A stretch of 64,000 nucleotides of DNA from JANSYL01 sp965229695 (GTDB lineage Bacteria > Pseudomonadota > Alphaproteobacteria > Rhodobacterales > Rhodobacteraceae), in the NCBI GenBank assembly GCA_965229695.1, contig OZ245921.1, forward strand, positions 1 to 64,000. Direction: 5' to 3'. The notes under the pieces were generated by a model that saw nothing but the letters and a program-made list of their open reading frames with translations, searched no databases and was not told the DNA's origin. This document shows positions 51,715 to 60,465 of the stretch, piece after piece. The translations under genes were made by a program, and so were the position numbers. How positions within the stretch are numbered: the first letter of the stretch is position 1; each line of letters begins with the position of its first letter.

Positions 51715-51789
51715 TGGTGGGTGATGAGAGATTTGAACTCCCGACATCTTCGATGTGAACGAAGCGCTCTACCACTGAGCTAATCACCC
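51715..51789 (-). tRNA. tRNA-Val (CAC)
   Basis: 75-nt gene with encoded CCA. Acceptor GGGTGAT/ATCACCC, anticodon arm CTTCG-TTCACAT-CGAAG giving anticodon CAC (reads GUG), T-arm CGGGAGTTCAAATCTC. A second valine isoacceptor close to the TAC gene. Confidence 0.95.
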
Positions 51790-51806
51790 GCCGAGTGCGC
51801 GTGTGT

Positions 51807-52322
51807 TTAGCTATCCCCGTCGGGCTCCGCAAGAGCCGTTTGAGCAGTCGTACTCGGCTTTGCACCAGGGCGTTTCAGCTTCAGCGTCAGATGCGCGCCG
51901 TTGTTGGCCGCACGCCGGTTTTTGACCGACAGCTTGCCAAGCGGCGGCAGCACCAGTTCGTCGCGCCCGTCCAAGGCATTGCCCAGTTCCTCCAGCACCA
52001 ATTCCAACACGGCCTTGGCATCCGAACGCTTCAGAGCGGTCCGATCCGCGACCGCCTGGATCAGGTCAGGGCGGCGGAAGGTTTCCAGGTTGACCTGAGT
52101 GGCGTCACTGGCGGCCCCGCTATCCGTGACCAGGGTTACAACCGGTGCCGCGGGTTTGGCCACCTTGGCCGACGATTTCGCCGGTGCCTTGGCGCGGGTT
52201 GCAGGCTTTTTGGTCGTCTTGGCCGTGGCGGCCGATTTGCTGGTCGTGCTGCGCCGGGTCGATGTGCGCCCGGCCGAGGTCGACTTGCGCGTGGGGGTGG
52301 TGGTTTTGCGACTGCTCGCCAT
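51807..52322 (-). CDS. HU-like DNA-binding protein with basic N-terminal tail
   Basis: A 171-residue protein. Residues 1-60 are a disordered K/R/T/S/A-rich tail (TTKKPATRAKAPAKS), histone H1-like. Residues about 84-152 match HU/IHF: RPDLIQAVADRTALKRSDAKAVLELVLEEL, then ELVLPPLGKLSVKNRRAANNGAHLTLKLKRP, although the DNA-bending arm looks shortened. It probably compacts or organises the nucleoid. The ATG at 52322 gives the tail directly; a longer frame upstream is not tail-like. Confidence 0.82.
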   Translation of the reverse strand: MASSRKTTTPTRKSTSAGRTSTRRSTTSKSAATAKTTKKPATRAKAPAKSSAKVAKPAAPVVTLVTDSGAASDATQVNLETFRRPDLIQAVADRTALKRSDAKAVLELVLEELGNALDGRDELVLPPLGKLSVKNRRAANNGAHLTLKLKRPGAKPSTTAQTALAEPDGDS

Positions 52323-52486
52323 GATCTTGGCCTTTCCTGTCCCTGTTTTTCTCAGCGAAACGGTGATGGCACACCGTGCGTCAGCACGAACAAACCGTTT
52401 CGCTATTGGAAACAGCATAGCGGCGCTTGTGGTTTTTCGCCAGCCAAAGCCGTGTTGCAACAGCAATTTTTCAACGGATCAAACGC

Positions 52487-53248
52487 TTAGGATTGCGCCA
52501 TCAGCTGCAACCTGCGGCGATCCCATCTTTGCCAGCCCAGCAGTTCGGAAATGGTAACAAACTCATACCCGCGCGCGCGCAGCCCGTCGATGGCCGAAGG
52601 GATCGCCCGCACCGTTGGGCTGTGAATGTCATGGGCCAGCACAACCGCGCCGGGATGGCTGTGGCTGATGATGCGCTGGGCCACGACCGAGCTGCCGGGG
52701 CGGCGCCAATCCTCGGGGTCCACGGACCACAGCACCGTGGGCATATTGCGTCGGTCAAACAGCATCTGACGCTGGTGCGGATAGAAGTTGCCATAAGGCG
52801 GGCGCATGGTCACCGGTGGACGGCCAACGGCATCATAAACCGCCTGGTTGGTGCGGTCGATCTGGCTCAGCACGCTGGCGTCGGAATGCCCAAACAGGCT
52901 TGGATGCGACCAGGTATGATTGCCGATTTCGTGCCCTTCGGCCATGGTCCGGCGCAAAAGCTCGGGGTGGCGCACGGCGCGGTTGCCGATCACGTAAAAC
53001 GTGGCCCGCACCCCGCGCGAGGCCAGAATATCCAGCAACTGCGGTGTCAGGCTGTGATGCGGCCCGTCGTCAAAGGTTAAGGCCACAACCGGGCGCGCAC
53101 TAGCGACGCGGGTGACGGTCACGGGGTCTTCGGGGGCAAGCACGGTGGGCACCGGGGTGGATTGCGCAACAACCGGCCGCGCCAAAAATGGCACCGCCAA
53201 GCTGGCGGCCCCACCCAGTAGCAACTGGCGGCGAACCTTGTCCGGCAC
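52487..53248 (-). CDS. Polysaccharide deacetylase (NodB domain), exported
   Basis: A 253-residue CE4 enzyme. N-terminal signal with RRQLLLGGAASLAVPFLARPVVAQ (twin-arginine-like). NodB motifs: VVALTFDDGPHH (D60-D61), GNHTWSHPSLFGH (H111, H115 zinc ligands), RPPYGNFYP, and LWSVDPEDWRR, HPGAVVLAHDIHS. It would deacetylate peptidoglycan or exopolysaccharide in the periplasm. No polysaccharide operon is next to it. Confidence 0.88.
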   Translation of the reverse strand: MPDKVRRQLLLGGAASLAVPFLARPVVAQSTPVPTVLAPEDPVTVTRVASARPVVALTFDDGPHHSLTPQLLDILASRGVRATFYVIGNRAVRHPELLRRTMAEGHEIGNHTWSHPSLFGHSDASVLSQIDRTNQAVYDAVGRPPVTMRPPYGNFYPHQRQMLFDRRNMPTVLWSVDPEDWRRPGSSVVAQRIISHSHPGAVVLAHDIHSPTVRAIPSAIDGLRARGYEFVTISELLGWQRWDRRRLQLMAQS

Positions 53249-53513
53249 GTGATTCCTCGATCGTCTTGCCTATAACTCGACCATGCCGAGAAGCCGTGTT
53301 TTGCGCCAAGGAAATTCCCGAATGCTTTGAATTGCTTGGACAAGCGCGTGATTGAGGCAACAGAATCTAGGCTCACGCCGGTTTGGTGCATTTTCGCAAC
53401 AAATCAGGTCGATGCGGCGGCACCACCCTGTGCAGACCGCATAAGCTGCGCCAGTTTGCCTGCCGTCCATCGACCTGCCTGAGATGTGACGTAAAAGAAC
53501 CTGGGGAAGACCT

Positions 53514-53702
53514 ATGAAAACCAAACTCACTGCCTTGGCAGCAGCCGCGCTATTGAGCGTTTCTGCAGCCCATGCTGGCGGCGTGGTGGAACCTCAAATG
53601 CCACCGGCTGTCATCGTCGACGACACCACCGATAACTCCGGCCACCTGCTCGTGCCGGCATTGTTTATCCTATTTGCAGGCTTCGCTCTGGCGAACAATT
53701 AA
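53514..53702 (+). CDS. 62-residue exported small protein
   Basis: A signal peptide (TKLTALAAAALLSVSAAHAG) and a short mature part: VVEPQMPPAVIVDDTTDNSGHLLVPALFILFAGFALANN, which carries a second hydrophobic segment. Short proteins of this shape (V-E-P, then V-I-V-D-D-T, then a hydrophobic tail) are frequent in roseobacter genomes; function unknown. GGGGAAG lies about 6 nt upstream of the ATG. A bidirectional terminator follows. Confidence 0.75.
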   Translation: MKTKLTALAAAALLSVSAAHAGGVVEPQMPPAVIVDDTTDNSGHLLVPALFILFAGFALANN

Positions 53703-53757
53703 GCCTGCGGCCTGGGTCATCCGTAACTGCCCAAGGGGATGATCCAGCCAAAAGAAA

Positions 53758-53786
53758 AAGCGCCGCCCGGATATCGGGCGGCGCTT
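53758..53786. terminator. Bidirectional intrinsic terminator
   Basis: 12-bp stem AAGCGCCGCCCG with CGGGCGGCGCTT (53758-53769 and 53775-53786; loop GATAT). Followed by CTTTC on the plus strand, for the small exported protein, and by CTTTTTCTTTT-like Us on the minus strand, for lon. Confidence 0.88.
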
Positions 53787-53811
53787 CTTTCATTCGGGCT
53801 TCGCCCTGGCG

Positions 53812-56214
53812 CTAATGGGCAACCGCGCCATCGCCGCCTTGCTCCAAGGCCTTGGCCGCAGCGGCAGCCTCTTCGGCGGCTTCATCCCAATCGATGGGTT
53901 CGGGCGTTTCGACCAGCGCGTGCTCCAACACCTCGGACACGTGGCTGACGGGGATGATTTTCAGCCCCTCTTTCACGTTGTCCGGGATATCGGCCAGGTC
54001 TTTTTCATTCTCCTGCGGGATCAAAACGGTGGTGATGCCACCGCGCAGGGCCGCCAGAAGCTTTTCTTTCAACCCGCCGATGGGCATTGCGTTGCCGCGC
54101 AGGCTAACCTCACCGGTCATGGCGATGTCACGCTTCACCGGAATGCCGGTCAGGACCGACACGATGGAGGTAACCATCGCCAAACCCGCCGATGGACCAT
54201 CCTTGGGCGTCGCGCCATCGGGCACGTGCACATGGATATCCATCTTATCAAAGCGCGGCGGCTTAACCCCGATTTGCGGCGCGATCGACCGGACATATGA
54301 ACTGGCCGCATCGATGCTTTCCTTCATCACATCGCCCAGCTTGCCGGTCGTCTTCATCCGCCCTTTGCCGGGCAGTTTCAGCGCCTCGATATGCAACAGG
54401 TCACCGCCGACACTGGTATAGGCCAGCCCGGTCACAACACCCACGGCATCCGCATCTTCGGCCAAGCCATAGCGGAAGCGTTTCACACCCAGGAAATCGT
54501 CCAGGTTTTCAGGCTCGACCACCACGGTCTCGGCCTTTTTCTTGACGATGGTGGTCACGGCTTTCCGCGCCAGTTTGGCGATCTCACGCTCCAGGTTCCG
54601 CACCCCCGCCTCGCGGGTGTAGTAACGGATCACATCGGTCAACGCCGCATCGGTCAGCTCAAATTCCTTGGCTTTCAGCCCGTGGTTTTTGACCTGTTTG
54701 CCGATCAGGTGCTGCTTGGCGATCTCGCGCTTTTCATCCTCGGTGTAACCGGCCAGCGGAATGATCTCCATCCGGTCCAAAAGCGGGCCCGGCATGTTGT
54801 AGGAGTTCGCCGTGGTCAGGAACATCACGTTCGACAGGTCGTATTCGACCTCCAGATAGTGATCGACAAAGGTGCCGTTCTGTTCGGGGTCCAAGACCTC
54901 CAACATGGCAGATGCCGGATCGCCCCGGAAATCCTGGCCCATCTTGTCAATCTCATCCAAGAGGATCAGCGGATTGGTGGTCTTCGCCTTTTTCAGCGCC
55001 TGGATGATCTTACCGGGCATGGACCCGATATAGGTGCGCCGATGGCCGCGAATTTCGCTTTCGTCGCGCACACCACCCAGCGAGATGCGAATAAACTCGC
55101 GCCCCGTGGCTTTGGCGACCGATTTGCCAAGGCTGGTCTTACCGACGCCCGGAGGGCCGACCAGACACAGGATCGGGCCTTTCAGCTTTTTCGAGCGTTG
55201 CTGGACGGCCAAGTATTCGACGATGCGCTCCTTAACCTTCTCCAACCCATAATGGTCATCATCCAGGATCTTTTCGGCGCGGCCCAAATCCTTTTTCACG
55301 CGAGATTTTACACCCCACGGGATCGACAGCATCCAATCCAGGTAGTTACGTACAACTGTGGCCTCGGCCGACATCGGCGACATCGACTTCAGCTTTTTGA
55401 TCTCAGCCTCGGCCTTTTCGCGCGCCTCTTTCGACAGTTTGGTGTTTTCCACCCGCTCTTCCAGTTCGGCCACTTCGCCGGCGCCATCTTCGCCGTCGCC
55501 AAGCTCCTTCTGGATCGCTTTCATCTGTTCGTTGAGGTAATACTCGCGCTGCGTCCGCTCCATCTGCGATTTCACGCGGGTTTTGATCTTTTTCTCGACC
55601 TGCAAGACGGACATTTCACCCTGCATCAGGCCATAGACCTTTTCCAGCCGCTCCGACACGGCAAGGGTTTCCAAAAGCTCCTGCTTTTGGTGCACTTCGA
55701 TGCCCAGATGGCCCGAGACCAAATCGGCCAGCTTGGCGGAATCCTGCGCTTCGCTGATCGTGGTCATCGCGTCTTCGGGGATGTTCTTTTTGACCTTGGC
55801 GTAGCGCTCAAACTCTTCGGTGACCGAACGCAGCAAGGCGTTGATCGTGTCGATGTCGCCTTCGGTTTCTTCCAGCTCGCTGACGCGCGCCTCAAAGAAA
55901 TCGTCGGTGGCGGTAAATTCCTGAATGCGCACGCGGCTGCGGCCTTCGACCAGCACTTTCACCGTACCATCGGGCAGTTTCAGCAGTTGCAGCACATTGG
56001 CCAGGACACCGGTCATATAGATGCCATCGGCGCTTGGGTCGTCGACGCCAGGGTCGATCTGGCTGCTCAGCAGGATTTGCTTGTCATCCTGCATCACCTC
56101 TTCCAGCGCGCGCACCGATTTTTCGCGGCCAACAAAGAGCGGCACAATCATGTGGGGGAAGACCACAATGTCACGCAAGGGCAGGACGGGGAATGTATCT
56201 TGTGTCACGGGCAA
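53812..56214 (-). CDS. lon: ATP-dependent protease Lon
   Basis: An 800-residue quality-control protease. N-terminal LAN domain (FPVLPLRDIVVFPHMIVPLFVGREKSV), coiled region, AAA+ Walker A VGPPGVGKTSLGKSVA near residue 355, Walker B LLLDEIDKM, and a C-terminal Ser-Lys dyad (catalytic Ser in DGPSAGLAM near 680, Lys in GLKEKLLAALRGG). Length is normal. A sigma32-like promoter lies upstream. It ends in a bidirectional terminator. Confidence 0.97.
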   Translation of the reverse strand: MPVTQDTFPVLPLRDIVVFPHMIVPLFVGREKSVRALEEVMQDDKQILLSSQIDPGVDDPSADGIYMTGVLANVLQLLKLPDGTVKVLVEGRSRVRIQEFTATDDFFEARVSELEETEGDIDTINALLRSVTEEFERYAKVKKNIPEDAMTTISEAQDSAKLADLVSGHLGIEVHQKQELLETLAVSERLEKVYGLMQGEMSVLQVEKKIKTRVKSQMERTQREYYLNEQMKAIQKELGDGEDGAGEVAELEERVENTKLSKEAREKAEAEIKKLKSMSPMSAEATVVRNYLDWMLSIPWGVKSRVKKDLGRAEKILDDDHYGLEKVKERIVEYLAVQQRSKKLKGPILCLVGPPGVGKTSLGKSVAKATGREFIRISLGGVRDESEIRGHRRTYIGSMPGKIIQALKKAKTTNPLILLDEIDKMGQDFRGDPASAMLEVLDPEQNGTFVDHYLEVEYDLSNVMFLTTANSYNMPGPLLDRMEIIPLAGYTEDEKREIAKQHLIGKQVKNHGLKAKEFELTDAALTDVIRYYTREAGVRNLEREIAKLARKAVTTIVKKKAETVVVEPENLDDFLGVKRFRYGLAEDADAVGVVTGLAYTSVGGDLLHIEALKLPGKGRMKTTGKLGDVMKESIDAASSYVRSIAPQIGVKPPRFDKMDIHVHVPDGATPKDGPSAGLAMVTSIVSVLTGIPVKRDIAMTGEVSLRGNAMPIGGLKEKLLAALRGGITTVLIPQENEKDLADIPDNVKEGLKIIPVSHVSEVLEHALVETPEPIDWDEAAEEAAAAAKALEQGGDGAVAH

Positions 56215-56298
56215 TATGCCTTCCTTGGTCTTAGCAAGGGGAACCGGGCCCTGCTTGGCAGCAACCCATCCATCCCCTCCGGGTCAGGATGTACCTAC

Positions 56299-56325
56299 GT
56301 GGGGCAAGGTGGCCCGAGTTTCAAG
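56299..56325 (-). promoter_or_regulatory. Heat-shock (sigma32-type) promoter candidate for lon
   Basis: CTTGAA (56320-56325) and CCCCAC (56299-56304) on the minus strand, 15 nt apart, fit the sigma32 pattern CTTGAA-N13-17-CCCCAT. The start of lon is about 85 nt downstream. lon is a known heat-shock gene in many proteobacteria. Confidence 0.5.
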
Positions 56326-56443
56326 CGCAATCCTGCCCAGCGCGTTGCAGAAAACATGCGCTTTGCCAGGCCCGCGCGCAAGCGATCAATAGCGGTTTGG
56401 GGGGTGCCTGACCACAAAATGCTGTGGAAAGCGCCGGTTTGGG

Positions 56444-57583
56444 TCAAATCTGGGCAATATCCCCTTCGGCGCGCATGGCGTGAAACGCGGTTTCGAAGGC
56501 GGCAAAACTGTCGGTCGCAATCGCATCGCGCATGCCCTGCATCAGCTCCTGGTAATAATGCAGGTTGTGCCAGGTCAGCAGCATGCCCGAAATCATCTCG
56601 CCCGCGCGGAAGACGTGATGCAGATAAGCGCGGGAATAGTTGCGGCAGGCGGGACAGATGCAATCCTCATCCAGCGGGCGCGGGTCATCAGCATGGCGGG
56701 CGTTCTTGATGTTGACCTGCCCGCGCCGGGTCCAGGCTTGCCCCGTGCGGCCTGAGCGTGAGGGCAACACGCAATCCATCATGTCGATGCCACGTGCCAC
56801 AGCCCCCACAATGTCATCGGGTTTACCCACACCCATCAGATAGCGCGGCTTATCCCCGGGCAGTTGATCGGGCGCGTAATCCAGGCAGGCAAACATCGCC
56901 TCCTGCCCCTCGCCCACGGCCAAACCGCCCACGGCGTATCCGTCAAACCCGATCTCCCGCAGGGCGTTTGCGCTTTCATCGCGAAAATCCTGTTCCAACC
57001 CACCTTGCTGGATGCCGAATAGCGCGTGGCCGGGCCGGTCGCCAAACGCCTCCTTCGAGCGTGCCGCCCAGCGCATCGACAACCTCATGGAGTCCGCGAT
57101 CCGGTCGCGGTCCGCAGGCAAGGCCGGGCATTCATCGAAACACATCACAATGTCCGAACCCAATAGCCTTTGAATTTCCATCGAACGTTCCGGACTCAGC
57201 ATATGTTTCGAGCCGTCGATATGGCTGCGAAAAGTCACGCCCTTTTCGGTCAACTTGCGCAAGTCGGCCAAGCTCATCACTTGGAATCCGCCACTGTCGG
57301 TCAGGATCGGTTTTGACCAGTTCATGAACCGGTGCAGCCCACCCAGTTGCGCAATCCGCTCGGCTGTCGGGCGCAGCATCAGATGATAGGTGTTGCCTAA
57401 AAGAATATCAGCCCCCGTTGCCGCCACACTTTCGGGCATCATAGCTTTCACCGTGGCCGCCGTGCCCACGGGCATAAAAGCGGGCGTGCGGATGTCTCCG
57501 CGCGGTGTCGAAATCACGCCGCTGCGCGCTTTGCCCGAGGTGGCGTTGAGGGAAAAGGAAAACCGCTGTGTCATGGGGTGCAT
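56444..57583 (-). CDS. tgt: tRNA-guanine transglycosylase
   Basis: A 379-residue enzyme inserting preQ1 at the wobble position of GUN tRNAs. Signatures: IRTPAFMPVGTAATVKAMMPESVAATGADILLGNTYHLMLRPT, LTDSGGFQVMSL (catalytic Asp), and the zinc site DCICPACRNYSRAYLHH. The start is either MHPMTQRF (57583, chosen) or MTQRF at 57574. It is divergent from the GIY-YIG-like gene, 90 bp apart. No queuosine biosynthesis genes are beside it. Confidence 0.95.
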   Translation of the reverse strand: MHPMTQRFSFSLNATSGKARSGVISTPRGDIRTPAFMPVGTAATVKAMMPESVAATGADILLGNTYHLMLRPTAERIAQLGGLHRFMNWSKPILTDSGGFQVMSLADLRKLTEKGVTFRSHIDGSKHMLSPERSMEIQRLLGSDIVMCFDECPALPADRDRIADSMRLSMRWAARSKEAFGDRPGHALFGIQQGGLEQDFRDESANALREIGFDGYAVGGLAVGEGQEAMFACLDYAPDQLPGDKPRYLMGVGKPDDIVGAVARGIDMMDCVLPSRSGRTGQAWTRRGQVNIKNARHADDPRPLDEDCICPACRNYSRAYLHHVFRAGEMISGMLLTWHNLHYYQELMQGMRDAIATDSFAAFETAFHAMRAEGDIAQI

Positions 57584-57673
57584 CACGCTTTCGAAACAGG
57601 CGCTGTCTATGGCATCAATTGCGGCACCGGTGCAAATTGGTTTCTGCCCCGTCTGACCCCTTTGAAGGCGTAA

Positions 57674-58039
57674 ATGATGTCGATCCAGAAAACCGTTCGC
57701 GATGCCTATGATCAGTTGCTGCAAGCACCGCGTCATGTGATCGGGCCTGGTCGGCTGCCCGCGGCCCTGACCCACGTGCCCGGCGTCTATATCATCCGCA
57801 CGCCCGGCGGGCGCGTCGTGCATGTGGGCCGCAGCATCTCCATCCGGCGACGGATTTTGGATCATGCCGGCGTCGGCAATAACTCGTCTTTTGTGCAGAA
57901 CTGGCTGAAATACGACGGTCGCAAAATGGCCGACGGGTTTTCGGTGCAGTTTCTGAAAATCGACGATGCCAAAACCCGCGCCTATGTCGAGGCGCTGACC
58001 GTGGGCCTGCTCTGCCCGCTCAATATCGGCTCTACCTGA
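57674..58039 (+). CDS. Small GIY-YIG-like nuclease family protein
   Basis: A 121-residue protein whose core VPGVYIIRTPGGRVVHVGRSISIRRRILDHAGV resembles the GIY-YIG fold: G-V-Y-I-I for the first motif and V-H-V-G-R-S for Y-[VI]-G-x-[ST], with the arginine nine residues on. The catalytic Glu near the C-terminus may be in AYVEALTVGLLCPLNI. Function could be a DNA-repair or RNA nuclease, or it may have lost activity. Confidence 0.6.
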   Translation: MMSIQKTVRDAYDQLLQAPRHVIGPGRLPAALTHVPGVYIIRTPGGRVVHVGRSISIRRRILDHAGVGNNSSFVQNWLKYDGRKMADGFSVQFLKIDDAKTRAYVEALTVGLLCPLNIGST

Positions 58040-58113
58040 GCATCGAAGCCGGTCTTTACCCCGGCACAGCTAAACCTTATATCTTCGCTCAGGAATAGCG
58101 ACCGGACCGACCC

Positions 58114-58476
58114 ATGACCGAGCAGACCCCGCAGATGGAAGGCGCGCCTTTGATCCGCCCCTCCAGCACCGACCACCCGCTTTATGACAGCGTGGTCGAA
58201 GCTTGTCGCAGCGTCTATGACCCGGAAATTCCGGTGAATATCTACGACCTGGGCCTGGTTTACACGGTTGAGATCAACGCCGAGAACGAGGTTGGGATCA
58301 TCATGACCCTGACCGCGCCCGGATGCCCTGTGGCGGGTGAGATGCCCGGATGGGTGGCGGATGCGGTCGAACCGCTTGATGGTGTGAAACAGGTCAACGT
58401 TGAACTGACCTGGGATCCGCCCTGGGGCATGGACATGATGTCCGACGAAGCCCGGCTTGAACTGGGCTTTATGTAA
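58114..58476 (+). CDS. sufT: SUF-system Fe-S assembly protein (SufT/MIP18 family)
   Basis: A 120-residue protein. The MIP18 (DUF59) core is YDSVVEACRSVYDPEIPVNIYDLGLVYTVEI ... MTLTAPGCPVAGEMPGWVADAVEPLDGVKQVNVELTWDPPWGMDMMSDEARLELGF. The Cys in APGCPVA is typical. It helps mature Fe-S proteins. The rest of the suf operon is not here; an IscA-type gene lies about 1.6 kb to the right on the same strand. Confidence 0.88.
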   Translation: MTEQTPQMEGAPLIRPSSTDHPLYDSVVEACRSVYDPEIPVNIYDLGLVYTVEINAENEVGIIMTLTAPGCPVAGEMPGWVADAVEPLDGVKQVNVELTWDPPWGMDMMSDEARLELGFM

Positions 58477-58573
58477 AGGCCTGAAATCCTGACTTTAGCG
58501 AACCGGTCTGATGGCTTGCGGCGATGGACGCCCGCTGCCATGATCGTGCCGTGAAGGCAGCAAGCAGGCCGTG

Positions 58574-59212
58574 ATGCCCCAGACCTCAGCAGTTTTGACC
58601 GGCGATCTGGTTGGCTCGACCAAGGCCGCGCCAAGCTCCGTCGATCGTTCGATGACGGTTTTGGCGCAGGCGATAACCCAGGTGGATTGGGCCGGGGCGC
58701 AGAAATTCACCCGGTTTCGTGGCGATGGGTGGCAGGTTTTGCTAGATCATCCCCGGCACGCATTGCGCCTGTCATTGATTTTGATCGCCAGCTTGCGGGG
58801 CTTGGGGGATGCGGTGCAGTCGCGCATCGCCATCGGGTTTGGGCCGGTGTCTTCGCCGGGCACCCAAGATTTGTCCGACGCCGCTGGCCCAGCCTTCGAA
58901 CGGGCGGGGGAGGCGCTGGATCAGATGCCGCGCGGGCGGCGTCTTTCGGTCAGCGATCTGGGCGCGCCTGCGGGCAGTCGGATTGCCGCCCCCCTGCTGG
59001 ATGCGTTGTGCCGGGATTGGACCCTCTTGCAGGCCGAACCTTTGCCGCAGCTTCTGCGGCCCCAGCCACCGACCCAAGCCTCGGTGGCGGCGGGATTGTC
59101 TTTGTCGCCGCAAGCCTTGAACAACCGTCTGCAAGGCGCGCATCTGCCCGAGATTTTGGACGCATTGGCGCTTTTGGAAAATCAACCCTCTGGCGTTGAT
59201 ATCGCGAAATAA
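58574..59212 (+). CDS. SatD-like protein
   Basis: A 212-residue protein. The N-terminus SAVLTGDLVGSTKAAP matches the T-G-D-[IL]-x-x-S-[KR/T] start of SatD family proteins; the middle part AQKFTRFRGDGWQVLLDHPRHALRLSLILIASL resembles the same family's R-G-D-x-F/W-Q motif. The C-terminus (ASVAAGLSLSPQALNNRLQGAHLPEI) looks like a helix-turn-helix. GTG at 58571 is a possible alternative start. It precedes a DUF3307 membrane protein gene by 100 nt. Confidence 0.65.
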   Translation: MPQTSAVLTGDLVGSTKAAPSSVDRSMTVLAQAITQVDWAGAQKFTRFRGDGWQVLLDHPRHALRLSLILIASLRGLGDAVQSRIAIGFGPVSSPGTQDLSDAAGPAFERAGEALDQMPRGRRLSVSDLGAPAGSRIAAPLLDALCRDWTLLQAEPLPQLLRPQPPTQASVAAGLSLSPQALNNRLQGAHLPEILDALALLENQPSGVDIAK

Positions 59213-59312
59213 ACGCCATGGAATTGATGCGCCCCTCAAGCCATATGGCAGCAGCCTCAAGCGATCAGGCCCAAGGCCCTGATATGCCGAAATCAAGCCC
59301 CAGGCCCTGATC

Positions 59313-60053
59313 ATGCTGGAAAGCTTTGCCGCCCTCTTTGCCGCCCATGTCGCCGCCGATTACCTGGCGCAGACCGGCCATATGGTGCGCAACAAACACC
59401 AACCCACCATGATCGCGCTTCACATCGCGCTGGTCTTCGCCTTTGCCGCCCTGGCTGTGGGCTTTACCGGCTGGGTCGCCCTGGCGGTGCTGACCGGCCT
59501 CCACGCGGCGATGGATCTGATCAAAACCCATCTGCTGCCCGGCAAAAAACTGTGGCCTTATCTGCTGGATCAGGCCGTTCATATCCTGACCATCACCGGG
59601 GTGGCGGCCTATGCGCCTGATCTGATCTCGCAAGGTCTGTGGGCACAGCTGTGGCCCCAGGCGCCCGAAACGCTAACACCCCTGTTTTTGATCGCAGGCT
59701 TTGCCGTCTTTGCCGTGCGCGCGGGCGGATTTGCAGTGGAATTGCTGCTGACGCCCCTGCCCCCCACGGCCCCCGCCGCCGCCCTTGGCGCGCCTTTGGC
59801 GGGTCTGCGCATTGGGCAGTTGGAACGAGGTCTGGTGTTTTTGCTGATGCTGATTGGCCAACCGGCGGGCATCGCCTTTTTGATCGCGGCCAAGTCGATC
59901 CTGCGCTTTGGGGCGGTGAAAGATGACCGCGCAGCGTCGGAATACGTGATTATCGGCACCCTGGCCTCGGTCGGTTGGGCGATTTTATGTGCCGCAGCGC
60001 TGATCATGCTTCTGCCCGATGGCACCCTTGAGACCTTGCGCCCGACGCCTTAG
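59313..60053 (+). CDS. DUF3307 membrane protein
   Basis: A 246-residue polytopic membrane protein. N-terminal AALFAAHVAADYLAQTGHMVRNKHQPTMIALHIALVFAF carries the DUF3307 histidine/aspartate pattern (H-x-x-A-D-Y-x-x-Q, H-I-x-x-V), followed by LLDQAVHILTI and further helices. Function unknown. It lies 100 nt downstream of the SatD-like gene; this partner pair occurs in other phyla too. Confidence 0.8.
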   Translation: MLESFAALFAAHVAADYLAQTGHMVRNKHQPTMIALHIALVFAFAALAVGFTGWVALAVLTGLHAAMDLIKTHLLPGKKLWPYLLDQAVHILTITGVAAYAPDLISQGLWAQLWPQAPETLTPLFLIAGFAVFAVRAGGFAVELLLTPLPPTAPAAALGAPLAGLRIGQLERGLVFLLMLIGQPAGIAFLIAAKSILRFGAVKDDRAASEYVIIGTLASVGWAILCAAALIMLLPDGTLETLRPTP

Positions 60054-60081
60054 ATTGGGCCCAAGCGACAGGAGCAGCCCC

Positions 60082-60465
60082 ATGTTCGGCATTCCCGGCA
60101 AACAAGCCGTCCAAATCACCGACGCCGCCGCGGCACAAATCGCCAAGCTGATGGCCAAGGATGGCACTCAAGGCTTGCGCATTGGCGTCAAAAAGGGCGG
60201 CTGCGCGGGCATGGAATACACCATGGATTACGTGACCGAGATCGATCCCCATGATGAGGTGGTCGAATCCGGCGACGCACGGGTGATGATCGCGCCCATG
60301 GCGCAGATGTTCCTTTTCGGCACCGAGATCGATTACGAGGTCTCGCTGTTGGAAGCCGGGTTCAAGTTCCGCAATCCCAATGTCGCCGATGCCTGTGGCT
60401 GCGGTGAATCGATCAAGTTCAAAGATATCGACGAGTTGGAAGCCGACCGCGCGGCCCAGGCGTGA
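60082..60465 (+). CDS. IscA/ErpA-type iron-sulfur cluster assembly protein
   Basis: A 127-residue A-type carrier. The three conserved cysteines are C41 (KKGGCAGMEYTMDY) and C105/C107 (VADACGCGES); FGTEIDYEVSLLEAGFKFRNPN is the typical approach. AGGAGCAG lies a few nt before the ATG. Its stop overlaps the GTG start of the TfoX gene (GTGA). Which target it serves is not readable. Confidence 0.9.
   Translation: MFGIPGKQAVQITDAAAAQIAKLMAKDGTQGLRIGVKKGGCAGMEYTMDYVTEIDPHDEVVESGDARVMIAPMAQMFLFGTEIDYEVSLLEAGFKFRNPNVADACGCGESIKFKDIDELEADRAAQA

Noticed and set aside
54391..56709. A 772-codon open frame opposite lon
   Set aside because: It is antisense to the strongly conserved lon gene; such long mirror frames are common in GC-rich DNA because stop codons are rare in that register. 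The protein shows no domain and no ribosome binding site.
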